Positions 37,620 to 46,480 of a DNA stretch of 64,000 nucleotides are shown here, piece after piece. Location of the stretch: assembly GCF_043557345.1 (NCBI RefSeq), contig NZ_JBIFFV010000002.1, positions 186,001 through 250,000 of the forward strand, read 5' to 3'. Position 1 is the stretch's first letter. Every line of letters begins with the position of its first letter. This stretch comes from Sulfitobacter sp043557345 (GTDB lineage: Bacteria > Pseudomonadota > Alphaproteobacteria > Rhodobacterales > Rhodobacteraceae). Position numbers and translations under genes: made by a program. Below the pieces are notes generated by a model. That model had not been told where the DNA came from. It was given only the letters and a program-made list of their open reading frames with translations, and ran no database searches.

Positions 37620-37970
37620 ATGAGACGACTGCGCAGCCATACCATCGGCGTGGACAACGGCGATGTGATGCTGTTTTCCGAGTTCGAGGACGGTGGTTCG
37701 ATGTGGACGGGCCATGGCCAGCGTGAACGCCGCCGTCGGATCAGCTTTTCAGAACCCTTCCGAGAGCCGCCCCATGTTCAGGTCACGATGTCGCTGTGGG
37801 ACATCGACGCCAGCACCGTCACCCGCGCCGATATCTGCGCCGAGGCGGTGACCGAGGCAGGCTTTGACCTGGTGTTCCGCACATGGGGCGACACCCGCGT
37901 GGCACGCGCGCGGCTGGCGTGGACGGCAATCGGATCACTGGGGGAGGAAGATGACTGGGTCATCGGCTAG
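37620..37970 (+). CDS. H-type lectin domain protein
   Basis: 116 residues from the ATG at 37620, which has AGGAA just upstream. An earlier in-frame ATG at 37524 would place the atp terminator inside the gene. Almost the whole protein is one H-type lectin domain, with the pattern ISFSEPFREPPHVQVTMSLWDID, then GFDLVFRTWGDTRVARARLAWTAIG. This fold binds N-acetylgalactosamine in snail and Dictyostelium agglutinins. There is no signal peptide with this start, so a cytosolic location or unusual export is implied. Ligand unknown. Confidence 0.82.
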   Translation: MRRLRSHTIGVDNGDVMLFSEFEDGGSMWTGHGQRERRRRISFSEPFREPPHVQVTMSLWDIDASTVTRADICAEAVTEAGFDLVFRTWGDTRVARARLAWTAIGSLGEEDDWVIG

Positions 37971-38045
37971 GCCCGTCATGCTGGGAGAGGGACCTAGCAG
38001 GGGTGGGCGGCCCGCTGGGGCCAACCCTAGATCACAGCACAAGGC

Positions 38046-39065
38046 CTAGCTCGCGGCATACATCCCGTCATAGATCGGGCCCAGCGTTTCCGCCTCGAAC
38101 AGCGAGGAGACCGAGGTGCCATTCCAGATGTTCAGGATCGCTTGGGCGAACATCGGCGCGGTGGGCACGATGCGGATGTTCGGCGCTTTCTTAACCGCAG
38201 GGGTCGGCGCGATGCTGTCGGTGATGACAAGCGATTTCATGACGGAATTGGCCACACGTTCGACCGCCGGGCCGGACATGACACCGTGGGTGATGTAGGA
38301 GTGCACTTCCTTGGCGCCGTTCTCCAACAGCACTTCGGCGGCTTTGCAGAGCGTGCCCGCAGTGTCGCAGATGTCGTCCACGATCAGGCAGGTCTTGCCC
38401 TTCACATCGCCGATCACGGTCATTTCGGCCACTTCGCCGGCCTTTTCACGACGTTTATCGACGATCGACAGGGGGGAGTTGATCCGCTTGGCCAGTTCGC
38501 GCGCGCGGGCCACGCCGCCGACGTCGGGGCTGACGACCATCAACTCATCCATACGGTCTTTGAAAGCGTCCTTGATATCCAGCGCGAAGATCGGGGAGGC
38601 GTAGAGGTTGTCGACCGGAATGTCGAAGAAACCTTGGATCTGCGCGGCGTGCAGGTCCATCGTCAGGATCCGCTCGATCCCGCTGCCGGTCAGCATGTTG
38701 GCGACCATCTTGGCGGTGATCGGGGTGCGCGCCTTGGTGCGGCGGTCTTGGCGCGCGTAGCCGAAGTAGGGCAGCACGGCCGTGACCCGCGCGGCCGAGG
38801 ACCGGCGCAGCGCGTCGGCCATGATCATCAGTTCCATCAGGTTGTCGTTCGCGGGGTTCGACGTGGGCTGGATGATGAACATATCCTCGCCGCGCACGTT
38901 CTCATAAACCTCGACGAAAATCTCGCCATCGTTGAACCGCTCGACCCGTGCGTCGACAAGGCCGACATTGACGCCGCGGTGCAGCGACATGCGCCGCGCG
39001 ATGGCCTTGGCAAGCGGCATATTGGCATTGCCTGAGATCAGTTTAGGTTCTGAAGTGCGTGGCAT
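38046..39065 (-). CDS. prs: Ribose-phosphate pyrophosphokinase
   Basis: 339 residues. It makes PRPP from ribose 5-phosphate and ATP for nucleotide, histidine and tryptophan synthesis. Class I motifs: the flexible-loop region YFGYARQDRRTKARTPITAK, the Mg/PRPP motif DLHAAQIQGFFDIPVDNLYA and the PRPP loop CLIVDDICDTAGTL. Slightly longer than E. coli Prs but typical of this family. Confidence 0.97.
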   Translation of the reverse strand: MPRTSEPKLISGNANMPLAKAIARRMSLHRGVNVGLVDARVERFNDGEIFVEVYENVRGEDMFIIQPTSNPANDNLMELMIMADALRRSSAARVTAVLPYFGYARQDRRTKARTPITAKMVANMLTGSGIERILTMDLHAAQIQGFFDIPVDNLYASPIFALDIKDAFKDRMDELMVVSPDVGGVARARELAKRINSPLSIVDKRREKAGEVAEMTVIGDVKGKTCLIVDDICDTAGTLCKAAEVLLENGAKEVHSYITHGVMSGPAVERVANSVMKSLVITDSIAPTPAVKKAPNIRIVPTAPMFAQAILNIWNGTSVSSLFEAETLGPIYDGMYAAS

Positions 39066-39167
39066 AGGAGCTCCGGGGCAGCGGTAGGTTGCAGATTCGT
39101 GACGTTGACACCGCTTAGCATGCGCTTACGGTCGGGCAAAGCTGCACCGCCCCCGAAGGAGAGCCAA

Positions 39168-39764
39168 ATGGCCCGGATCGACTATTTTTTCGCAACGCTG
39201 TCACCCTATTGCTACCTCGCCGGGAACAGGCTTGAGGCGATTGCCGAAAAGCACGGGGCCGAGATCGTTTACAAACCTTTCGACATCGTGGCAGCATTCC
39301 CGCGCACCGGCGGGCTGCCCCCGGCAGAGCGTCATCCCAGCCGGAATGAATACCGCGCCCAAGACCTGCCGCGGCAGGCGCGCAAGCTGGGCCTGCCGTT
39401 CAACCTCAAGCCCGCGCATTGGCCGACGAATGGCGCGCCCGCGGCCTATGCGGTCATTGCGGCGCAGAATGCGGGCGGGGGCGATTTGGGCAAGCTGACC
39501 CATGCCATCACCCGCGCGGTCTGGGCCGAGGAAAAGGACATCGGCCATGACGATGTGGTCCGCGCCTGTCTGAGCGAGGCGGGGTTCGATCCGGCTCTGG
39601 CCGACAGCGGGTTATTGCAAGGCGCCGAGACCTATGCCGCGAACCTTGAAGAGGCGGTGGCGCAGGGGGTTTTTGGCGCGCCGTTCTATATCGTCGGCGA
39701 TCAGAAGTTTTGGGGGCAGGACCGTTTGGAAGACCTCGATCTGCACCTCGGGGGCAAGCTGTGA
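39168..39764 (+). CDS. 2-hydroxychromene-2-carboxylate isomerase family (DsbA/GST-kappa fold)
   Basis: 198 residues from MARIDYFFATLSPYCYLAGNR; GAAGGAGAG lies upstream of the ATG. A thioredoxin-like DsbA/kappa-GST domain with a helical insert, ending GVFGAPFYIVGDQKFWGQDRLEDLDLHL, the HCCA isomerase signature. The conserved serine of the SPY motif, which activates glutathione in relatives, is present. A glutathione-dependent isomerase or oxidoreductase is likely; no aromatic-degradation genes are nearby to name a substrate. It overlaps the following hydrolase (GTGA). Confidence 0.88.
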   Translation: MARIDYFFATLSPYCYLAGNRLEAIAEKHGAEIVYKPFDIVAAFPRTGGLPPAERHPSRNEYRAQDLPRQARKLGLPFNLKPAHWPTNGAPAAYAVIAAQNAGGGDLGKLTHAITRAVWAEEKDIGHDDVVRACLSEAGFDPALADSGLLQGAETYAANLEEAVAQGVFGAPFYIVGDQKFWGQDRLEDLDLHLGGKL

Positions 39765-40558
39765 CCCCAGAGATCAACGCGCGTCGGTTTGGTCACGGCC
39801 CGCGCCCGGCCTTGGCGATCCACTGCTCGCTGGCGCATTCCGGCGCGTGGCGGGGGATCGGGGCGGCGCTGTCGGATGAGTTGACCCTGCGTGCTTTCGA
39901 CCTGCCGATGCACGGGCGGTCGGGCGATTGGGACGGGCAGGGGAATATCCACGACGTGGCGACAGAGATGGCGCTGAGCCTGCTCGAAGCGCCGATGGAC
40001 CTGATCGGCCATTCCTTTGGGGCGACGGTGGCCATGCGTTTGGCGATCGAGCATCCTGAACTGGTGCGTAGCATTACCCTGATCGAGCCGGTCTATTTCG
40101 CCGCCGCCAAACAGGATGATCCCGAGGCGATGGCCGAATACAACGAGCAGAACGCGGCTTTTGAGGCGGCACTGGCAACGGGAGACGCGGAAACCGCCGC
40201 GCGGCTGTTCAACCGCGTTTGGGGCGATGGCACGAAATGGGATCAAATCCCCGCGCCAACCCGCGCCTATATGGTCGATCGCATCGGCTTCATCCCCGCC
40301 TCTTCGCTCTTTTTGGGGGAGGATAGCGCGGGGTTGCTGGCGCCGGGCATGTTCGACCGTGCGTCGATGCCCGCGCTTTTGGTCGAGGGCAGGGCCTCTC
40401 CCAAAGCGGCCCATGCGATCAACGCGTCGCTGATGCGCCGCTTGCCGGACGCACGGCGCGTCTCGGTCGAGGGGGCAGGGCATATGGTGCCCATTACCCA
40501 TGCCGCCGAGGTCGCCGAGGCGATCCGCGATTTCCTGAAGGACGTGCCGCTGGCGTAA
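39761..40558 (+). CDS. Alpha/beta hydrolase
   Basis: 265 residues starting at GTG 39761 within the stop of the isomerase gene. Alpha/beta-hydrolase landmarks: the oxyanion region IHCSLAHSGAWRGIG, the nucleophile elbow LIGHSFGATVAMRLA with its serine, the acid region near LLVEGRASPKAAHAIN and the catalytic histidine in VEGAGHMVPITHA. A small esterase- or epoxide-hydrolase-like enzyme; substrate unknown. Confidence 0.88.
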   Translation: MTPEINARRFGHGPRPALAIHCSLAHSGAWRGIGAALSDELTLRAFDLPMHGRSGDWDGQGNIHDVATEMALSLLEAPMDLIGHSFGATVAMRLAIEHPELVRSITLIEPVYFAAAKQDDPEAMAEYNEQNAAFEAALATGDAETAARLFNRVWGDGTKWDQIPAPTRAYMVDRIGFIPASSLFLGEDSAGLLAPGMFDRASMPALLVEGRASPKAAHAINASLMRRLPDARRVSVEGAGHMVPITHAAEVAEAIRDFLKDVPLA

Positions 40559-40562
40559 ACGT

Positions 40563-41597
40563 CTAGAAGTGGCTTAGGAACTGGTCGATCCGCTCACGGC
40601 TGATCGACCAGTCGCAGACCATACGCGCCGCGACCATCTCGTCGTCATCGCCGTCGAGCGTGCCGTTCCACAGATAATAGCGCGCGCCTGCTTCGTGCAG
40701 CTTGCGGTGAATGGCGCGGGGGAAGCGGGCGAAGATCATGTTCGCCGCAGGCTCATGCAGGAATTCCGCCCCCGCCGCGCGTAGCCCTTGGGCAAGATGG
40801 GCTGCATTGGCATTGGCTGTCTTGGCCGTTTCCAACCATGTCCCTTCCGCAAGGTAGCCCGCCATCTGCGCCGAAAGATACCGGTGTTTGGAGAAGAGAT
40901 GCGCACCGCGCTTGCGGCGCAACTCGAACTCCCACGCTTTTTGGGGGTCAAAGAACACCACGGCTTCGACGCCCATGCAGCCGTTCTTGGTGCCGCCAAA
41001 GCTCACCACATCAACACCCGATTTCCACGTCATCTCAGCCGGGGTGCAGCCCAGTGCCACCAGCGCATTGGCAAAACGCGCGCCGTCCATATGGACGGGC
41101 AGGTCGTATTCCTTGGCCACCGCGGTCAGCGCGCGCAGTTCTCCAAGGCTGTGCACCCCGCCGCGTTCCGTCACCTGCGTGATCGACACCGGGCCGCGTT
41201 GCGGCGTGTGCACGTCGCCCGCCACCCGCGCGACGATGGCCCGGCGCAGGGTCTCGGGGGTCATCTTGTCTTCGGTCTCCACCAGCGTCAGCTTGGCCGC
41301 ACCTGCGTAGAACTCGGGCGCGTTGCACTCATCCTCTTCGATATGCGCGACCTTGGAGCAGAAGATCGTCTGCCACGGCTGGGTGTAGCAAGCCAGCGCC
41401 AGCGCATTGGCCGCGGTGCCGGTGGCGACGAGGTAGACCTCGGCCTCGGGTGCCTCGAACTGCTGCCGGATCTGGTCGCGGACCTCATCCATGATCGGGT
41501 CTTTGCCGTAGGGCATCGCGTAGTCCGTATTGGCGGCGATCACGCGCTCCATCACCTTGGGATGGACGGGGCCGGCATTGTCAGAGGCGAAAAACAT
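40563..41597 (-). CDS. Low-specificity L-threonine aldolase-like enzyme
   Basis: 344 residues from MFFASDNAGPVHPKVM; the ATG at 41597 overlaps the ycgN stop by one base. A fold-type I PLP enzyme of the beta-eliminating lyase group that cleaves threonine or allo-threonine to glycine and acetaldehyde. The cofactor lysine is in VVSFGGTKNGCMG, and the His/Asp pair is in LPVHMDGARFANALVALG. Other 3-hydroxy amino acids are also possible substrates. Last gene of the ribF-ycgN transcript. Confidence 0.92.
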   Translation of the reverse strand: MFFASDNAGPVHPKVMERVIAANTDYAMPYGKDPIMDEVRDQIRQQFEAPEAEVYLVATGTAANALALACYTQPWQTIFCSKVAHIEEDECNAPEFYAGAAKLTLVETEDKMTPETLRRAIVARVAGDVHTPQRGPVSITQVTERGGVHSLGELRALTAVAKEYDLPVHMDGARFANALVALGCTPAEMTWKSGVDVVSFGGTKNGCMGVEAVVFFDPQKAWEFELRRKRGAHLFSKHRYLSAQMAGYLAEGTWLETAKTANANAAHLAQGLRAAGAEFLHEPAANMIFARFPRAIHRKLHEAGARYYLWNGTLDGDDDEMVAARMVCDWSISRERIDQFLSHF

Positions 41598-42067
41598 CAG
41601 GTGGGCTCCTCGATAATATGGTCTTCCCATTCTTCGAACGGGGTATCAAATTCGGACACGGTATCAAATTGCACGCTCACCCCGGCGTCATGCACGCTGT
41701 CGGGCGTGCCGGTCTTGAGCGGGTGCCACTCGGGCAGGGGCTTGCCCTCCCACAGCAGGCGGTAAGCGCAGGTCTGCGGCATCCAATAGGCGTGGGTATC
41801 AAGGTTGTCGGGGCGCAGCACGATGCAATCGGGCACGAATTCATGCCGGTTCTCGTAATGCACGCAGCGGCAGCTGCTGTCGTCGAGCAGGCGACAGGCG
41901 ACGCGGGTCAGGACCACTTCGCCGCTGTCTTCGTCTTCGAGCTTGTTGAGACAGCATTTGCCGCATCCGTCGCAGAGCGCTTCCCATTCGGTCTGGGACA
42001 TCTCCGTCAGGGGTTTCTTCTCCCAGAACTTCGGGGTCAGACCCTTGCGGGGGATCGGATCGCTCAT
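41597..42067 (-). CDS. YcgN-family cysteine cluster protein
   Basis: 156 residues. The conserved cysteines are in LCDGCGKCCLNK, ACRLLDDSSCRCVHY, DCIVL and TCAYRLL, the UPF0260/YcgN pattern that suggests an iron-sulfur or zinc cluster. Function is unestablished. The start overlaps the ribF stop (ATGA) and its stop overlaps the next start, so all three genes are tightly coupled. Confidence 0.93.
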   Translation of the reverse strand: MSDPIPRKGLTPKFWEKKPLTEMSQTEWEALCDGCGKCCLNKLEDEDSGEVVLTRVACRLLDDSSCRCVHYENRHEFVPDCIVLRPDNLDTHAYWMPQTCAYRLLWEGKPLPEWHPLKTGTPDSVHDAGVSVQFDTVSEFDTPFEEWEDHIIEEPT

Positions 42068-42996
42068 AACGCCGCCAGAATGGCCCGGGCGCGGTCGCAG
42101 TCCTGCCCCATTTGGCTGATCAGCGCATCGAGGCTGTCAAACTTCTCTTCGCCGCGCAGATGTTCGACCAGACCGACCGAGAGCGGGGCGCCATAAAGGT
42201 CGCCTTTGAAGTCAAAGACATAGGTCTCGATATTGGCTTTGTTCTCACCGAACATCGGGCGGGTGCCGATGCTGGCCGCCCCGTGGTAGCTGCCCTTATG
42301 CGGCCCCTCCAGCACGTCGACCAGCACGGCATAGACGCCGAAGGCGGGCGGGTGCAGTCCGTCGATGGACATATTCGCGGTGGGAAAGCCCAACTCGCGG
42401 CCACGCTGCTCGCCCGAGATCACGGGCCCGTCAATGCGGTGCCAATGGCCCAGCATGGCGGCGGCTTCGCGTGGCGCGCCGCGGGTCAGTGCCTTGCGGA
42501 TGGCGGTGGAGGAGACGGTCAGCTCATCGCGCGCCATCAAGGGGGCGATGGTGACGCCAAAGCCATATTGCGCGCCAAAGCGGATCAGATCGTCGGCGGT
42601 GCCCGCGCGGCCCTTGCCGAAACAGAAGTCGGCACCGACGACCACATGGGCCAGCCCCAGCCCTTCATGCAGCACGTCACGGGCAAAAGCCTCGGGCGAG
42701 AGGCCCGCCAGCGTGCTGTTGAAGGCCAGTTCATAGAGCCGTTTGACGCCGATCTTTTCCAGCCGATGCGCGCGGGCCTCGCGGCCCATCAGGCGAAAGG
42801 GCGGGGCGTCGGGGGCGAAATATTCGCGGGGATGCGGCTCGAAGGTGACGACGCCAAGGGGCGCGTCGGGGGCCGCCTGCTGCGCCAGTTCGATCACCGA
42901 CCGGTGGCCAAGGTGCACGCCATCGAAATTGCCGATCGCGGCGGTGGCACCGCGATCTGGCAGGTCGACGAATTGATAATCTCGGATGATCCGCAT
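42064..42996 (-). CDS. ribF: Bifunctional riboflavin kinase / FAD synthetase
   Basis: 310 residues. The N-terminal FMN adenylyltransferase domain has GNFDGVHLGHRSVI and VGADFCFGKGRAGT. The C-terminal riboflavin kinase has GRELGFPTANMSIDG and ends in the RGEEKFDSLDALISQM region. It makes FMN and then FAD from riboflavin. First gene of the ribF-ycgN-threonine aldolase operon on the minus strand. Confidence 0.97.
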   Translation of the reverse strand: MRIIRDYQFVDLPDRGATAAIGNFDGVHLGHRSVIELAQQAAPDAPLGVVTFEPHPREYFAPDAPPFRLMGREARAHRLEKIGVKRLYELAFNSTLAGLSPEAFARDVLHEGLGLAHVVVGADFCFGKGRAGTADDLIRFGAQYGFGVTIAPLMARDELTVSSTAIRKALTRGAPREAAAMLGHWHRIDGPVISGEQRGRELGFPTANMSIDGLHPPAFGVYAVLVDVLEGPHKGSYHGAASIGTRPMFGENKANIETYVFDFKGDLYGAPLSVGLVEHLRGEEKFDSLDALISQMGQDCDRARAILAAL

Positions 42997-43058
42997 GCGC
43001 CTTGCCTAGCCGTGCTACGGGGCAAGAGCAAGATGCACAGGCGGCGAAAACCGCCCCT

Positions 43059-43502
43059 TCAGTCCAGCTTGGCCGAGGGGGCGAGGACCGTGGCCTCTCC
43101 GGCCAGCACGGGTTTGCCGTCGACCGTACAGCGGCAGTCCATTTTTACGCGGCGTTTGGCGATGTTCATGTCGGTCACGGTGACTTCGGCCAGCACCATA
43201 TCGCCGGGGCGCACGGGGCCGAGGAATTTGAGCGATTGCCCAAGGTAGATCGTGCCATGACCGGGCAGCTGTTCCCCGATCACCGCCGAGATCAGCCCGG
43301 CGGTCAGCATGCCATGGGCGATGCGCCCCTCGAATATCGTCTCGCGGGCATAGTCGTCATCCAGATGCACCGGGTTGCGGTCGGTCGAGACCTGCGCGAA
43401 AAGTTCGATATCCATATCGGTCACGACCTTGCGCAGATGGCGCGACATGCCGATTTCGATATCTTCGATGCAGATCGTCCCGCGTGGCATATTGTCCAAC
43501 AT
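43059..43502 (-). CDS. MaoC-family (R)-specific enoyl-CoA hydratase-like protein
   Basis: 147 residues (a start at the second Met, 43490, is also possible). A single hot-dog domain with the hydratase-2 residues: the aspartate and histidine of STDRNPVHLDDDYA and the HGMLTAGLIS helix. Enzymes of this kind hydrate trans-2-enoyl-CoA to (R)-3-hydroxyacyl-CoA, which can feed PHA synthesis. No partner gene is adjacent. Confidence 0.9.
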   Translation of the reverse strand: MLDNMPRGTICIEDIEIGMSRHLRKVVTDMDIELFAQVSTDRNPVHLDDDYARETIFEGRIAHGMLTAGLISAVIGEQLPGHGTIYLGQSLKFLGPVRPGDMVLAEVTVTDMNIAKRRVKMDCRCTVDGKPVLAGEATVLAPSAKLD

Positions 43503-43591
43503 GACGGCTCCTTGGTAACAAAGTGACGCTAGGCTGCGCCGAGTTGCAACTTTATTACTTCGCAGGCGCAGAAAATCAAGATCTTTCTGGG

Positions 43592-44464
43592 TTAGCGCAG
43601 GAACCCGATGGCATAGGTCGGGGCCGATGCTTCGCGGTCGAGATAGGCGCGGAGTTTGGCTTCGTCTGGCTGCTCGGTCGTGGCGGTTTCCGCCGCGGCC
43701 AGCCCCCCGGTGATGAAGAGCGAATCGATGCCTTCGTCCATCGCGCCTTTGACATCCGTCAGGATGCCGTCGCCGATGGCGAGGATGCGACTGTCGGGGA
43801 TGTCGACCTCAAGCGCGGCAAGGCGGCGGCGGGCGAGGTCATAGATCGGGGCGTGGGGCTTGCCGAAATAGAGGCTTTCGCCCCCCATTTCCGTATAGAG
43901 CTTGGCCAGCGCCCCGGCGCACCATTCGCGCACCTCGCCCCGGTCGACCACGATATCGGGGTTGGCGCAGAGCAGCTTCAGCCCGCGGGCGATGGCCTGC
44001 TCAAACTCGGGGCGCATAACTTCCGGGTCGGCCATGGCATCGACGGGGCCGGTGCAGACGATGCCCTCGGCCTGCGCCAGGGGGACGGTCTCGATCTCGA
44101 CCGGGTCTTTCAGAATGGTTAACGGCTCGAAAAATTTGCGCTCTCTGGGATGGCCGATGAACCAGACCTTCTCGCCCACGGCCCCCCGGAACATCGCCGA
44201 GCGCGCGGAATCGCCGGAGGTGGCGATGCTGTCCCATGCGTCTTGCGGCACGCCGAATTGCTGCAACTGTTTCTCCACGCCCCCGCGGGGGCGGGGGGAG
44301 TTGGTGACCAAGACGACCTTGCCGCCGGTCTTGCGATAGGCCTGCAAGGCCGCCACCGCCGCGGGCAGCGCTTTGCGCCCGTCATGCACGCAGCCCCAAA
44401 GATCGACGAAAAGCGCGTCATATTGATCGGATACGTCGGGCAGGGCAGAGATAATGCGGGTCAT
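43592..44464 (-). CDS. HAD-superfamily class IIA hydrolase (TIGR01459-like)
   Basis: 290 residues from MTRIISALPDVSDQYDALFVDLWG. Motif I is DLWGCVHDG, motif II VLVTNSPRPRG, motif III a lysine in YFGKPHAPIYDLA, and motif IV AIGDGILTDVKGA. The large cap between motifs II and III is of the NagD/PGP class. A small phosphorylated metabolite is the expected substrate; identity unknown. An in-frame start at 44479 is less likely. Confidence 0.9.
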   Translation of the reverse strand: MTRIISALPDVSDQYDALFVDLWGCVHDGRKALPAAVAALQAYRKTGGKVVLVTNSPRPRGGVEKQLQQFGVPQDAWDSIATSGDSARSAMFRGAVGEKVWFIGHPRERKFFEPLTILKDPVEIETVPLAQAEGIVCTGPVDAMADPEVMRPEFEQAIARGLKLLCANPDIVVDRGEVREWCAGALAKLYTEMGGESLYFGKPHAPIYDLARRRLAALEVDIPDSRILAIGDGILTDVKGAMDEGIDSLFITGGLAAAETATTEQPDEAKLRAYLDREASAPTYAIGFLR

Positions 44465-44514
44465 GGGGCGGCCTTTCAAAAAGTGAGGGCGGGCACTTGG
44501 CCCGCCCGTTTGGC

Positions 44515-45435
44515 TTACATCTTGAGGTTCGGGATGATCTGCTTTTTGCGGCTCATCACACCGGGCAGCACGACCGTGTCGCCGGAGACCTCAGCGCCGA
44601 AGCTCTGCTCGGCGATGTGTTTGACCATGTCGTTGGGCACCAAAAGGGTCGCCTCTTCTTTCAGAATGTCGACGATGAACAAAAGCACCTGCGCGGCACC
44701 GTCGGCTTCGGCCACTTTGGGCATCTCGGCCATCAGCGCGTCCTTACGCTCCAACAGCGGCGCGGGGGAGGTGGTCTCCAACACGCTCACGCGCAGGTTG
44801 GTGCCGTCAAGGTCGAAGCCCTTGCTGTCCATGCGCAGCAGTTCCGCTTCGCTGAAGGAAGACACATCGGATTTCGCGGCGAACATTTCGGCCGCGTAAT
44901 CCGTGATATCGACGCCGAGATCCTGCGCGATGTCATGGGCGATGGCGCGGTCTTCCTGGGTGGTGGTGGGGCTGCGGAACTCAAGCGTGTCCGACAGGAT
45001 GCAGGACAGGGCCGCGGCCTTTACCCCGCGCGGGGCCTGCGCCCAATCCTTGCCGATCATCTTGTACATGATCGTCGCGGTGCAGGCGAGCGGCTGGATG
45101 TTGATCTCGATTGGGCCGCGTGTCTCAAGCCCTGCCACCAGACGGTGGTGGTCGATGATGCCGGTGATGTCGGCGTCATTGATGTTGTCGGGCAGTTCGG
45201 CGGGGTTGTTGGTGTCGACGATGACAACCTTGGTGTCGGCCTCAAGCTCGGTCAGGATTTCGGGCTTTTCGAGGTTCCATTTGTCGAGCACGAAGAGCGC
45301 TTCGGTATTCGGCTCGCCCAGCAGGACGGGTTTGGCGGGAATGCCTTTGATCTCATTAAGATACCATGCCCAAACGATCGGGCTGCCGGTGCTGTCGGTG
45401 TCGGGGGATTTATGGCCAAAAACAAGCGTTGTCAT
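44515..45435 (-). CDS. ppaC: Manganese-dependent inorganic pyrophosphatase
   Basis: 306 residues, DHH superfamily family II pyrophosphatase. Metal ligands: His8, Asp12 and Asp14 (GHKSPDTDS), the aspartate of IVDTNNPAEL and the DHH of GIIDHHRLVAG. The C-terminal SRKKQIIPNL is the RKKQ active-site motif. It hydrolyses pyrophosphate to drive biosynthesis. There are no CBS regulatory domains. This family is scattered in proteobacteria but frequent in Rhodobacteraceae. Confidence 0.95.
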   Translation of the reverse strand: MTTLVFGHKSPDTDSTGSPIVWAWYLNEIKGIPAKPVLLGEPNTEALFVLDKWNLEKPEILTELEADTKVVIVDTNNPAELPDNINDADITGIIDHHRLVAGLETRGPIEINIQPLACTATIMYKMIGKDWAQAPRGVKAAALSCILSDTLEFRSPTTTQEDRAIAHDIAQDLGVDITDYAAEMFAAKSDVSSFSEAELLRMDSKGFDLDGTNLRVSVLETTSPAPLLERKDALMAEMPKVAEADGAAQVLLFIVDILKEEATLLVPNDMVKHIAEQSFGAEVSGDTVVLPGVMSRKKQIIPNLKM

Positions 45436-45502
45436 GGGGCGGTCCTGTCTGTTCGGGTGGATTTGCGCGCCTTATAGCAGGTTGAATAGGCTTGTCACCT
45501 GC

Positions 45503-45518
45503 GCGCGCTGCAATGCGG
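45503..45518. promoter_or_regulatory. Copy of the phaA-upstream 16-mer in the ppaC upstream region
   Basis: GCGCTGCAATGCGGCA, identical to 17111-17126, lies 68 bases upstream of the ppaC start in the divergent region shared with the DUF2161 gene. Possible shared operator; unproven. Confidence 0.3.
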
Positions 45519-45633
45519 CATTGCGCGGGAGGGCAGGAGCCCCGGCCCGCGTGCGTTTCCTTGCGGATAGCGCGGCGCTTTCAAGCTGCGACGCCCTTTG
45601 CATAGCGCCGCGCGATGGGGCAAGTTGCGCGCC

Positions 45634-46314
45634 ATGAGCAATCCGCGCGAAACCGATCTTTACCCGCCGATCAAAGCCTTCCTTGAAGATCAGGGCTATG
45701 TGGTGAAGGCCGAAGTCGGCGCGGCGGATGTGGTCGCGCTGCGCGGGGGGGAACCGCCGGTGGTGGTGGAACTGAAACTCGGTTTTTCGCTGACGCTGTT
45801 CCATCAATGTCTGGCGCGGTTGAAAGTGGCGGATGATGTCTATCTGGCCGTGGCCCGCCAACCGGGCAAACGCTTTGCCAAGGCGGTGAAGGACAATGTC
45901 ACGCTGGCGCGACGGTTGGGGCTGGGGCTAATCACCGTGCGGCTGTCGGATGGGCTGGTCGAGGTGCATTGCGATCCCGGCCCCTATGCGCCGCGCAAGA
46001 ATGCCAAACGGGCGGCGCTGCTTTTGCGGGAGTTTGCCCGGCGACAGGGCGATCCGAACGACGGCGGCCAGACCCGGGCGGGGTTGGTGACGGCTTACCG
46101 ACAGGATGCGCTGAAGCTCGCGCTCTACCTGTTTGAGGCGGGCGCAAGCAAAGGCGCGGATGTGGCCCGCGCGACCGGCGTCTCTGCGGCGACCCGCATG
46201 ATGCGCGACGATCACTATGGTTGGTTTGAAAAGGTCGACAAAGGCATATACGGCCTGACCCCGAAGGGGGCCGAGGCCGTGGCGACTGCGGGGCGCGTTT
46301 TGGGGGCCGGGTAA
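45634..46314 (+). CDS. DUF2161 protein, putative PD-(D/E)XK nuclease fold
   Basis: 226 residues from MSNPRETDLYPPIKAFL. The N-terminal half has the nuclease-fold signature: a first acidic site in EVGAADVVALRGG, then VVVELKLGFSLTLF (ExK). The C-terminal half has a winged-helix-like ending (ATGVSAATRMMRDDHYGWFEKVDKGIYGLT). I recognise DUF2161. It may act on DNA or RNA; no partner gene indicates a defence or repair role. An in-frame ATG at 45598 is less plausible. Confidence 0.82.
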   Translation: MSNPRETDLYPPIKAFLEDQGYVVKAEVGAADVVALRGGEPPVVVELKLGFSLTLFHQCLARLKVADDVYLAVARQPGKRFAKAVKDNVTLARRLGLGLITVRLSDGLVEVHCDPGPYAPRKNAKRAALLLREFARRQGDPNDGGQTRAGLVTAYRQDALKLALYLFEAGASKGADVARATGVSAATRMMRDDHYGWFEKVDKGIYGLTPKGAEAVATAGRVLGAG

Positions 46315-46350
46315 TGGTTCCAATGCGCTCAAAATTTTTCGATGCCGTTG

Positions 46351-46380
46351 TTGACAGGCCGCGGGCCGCTCCTTAGCTAT
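46351..46380 (+). promoter_or_regulatory. groESL promoter
   Basis: A perfect TTGACA at 46351-46356, a 17-base spacer and a weak -10, TAGCTA (46374-46379). The CIRCE operator begins 7 bases downstream of the -10, as in other HrcA-controlled promoters. Confidence 0.65.
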
Positions 46381-46386
46381 GCATCG

Positions 46387-46413
46387 TTATCACTCACATG
46401 GGTCGAGTGCTAA
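46387..46413. promoter_or_regulatory. CIRCE operator (HrcA-binding inverted repeat)
   Basis: TTATCACTC, a 9-base spacer and GAGTGCTAA. It differs from the consensus TTAGCACTC-N9-GAGTGCTAA at one base. It lies between the promoter and groES, so groESL should be repressed by HrcA and released by heat. hrcA itself is not in the window. Confidence 0.95.
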
Positions 46414-46480
46414 CGGCTGCACCCCTCGCCCGGAGGGGGTGGCTTGGAAGAGTAACTTTGAGCCTTAAGGAGCTGCAAAG

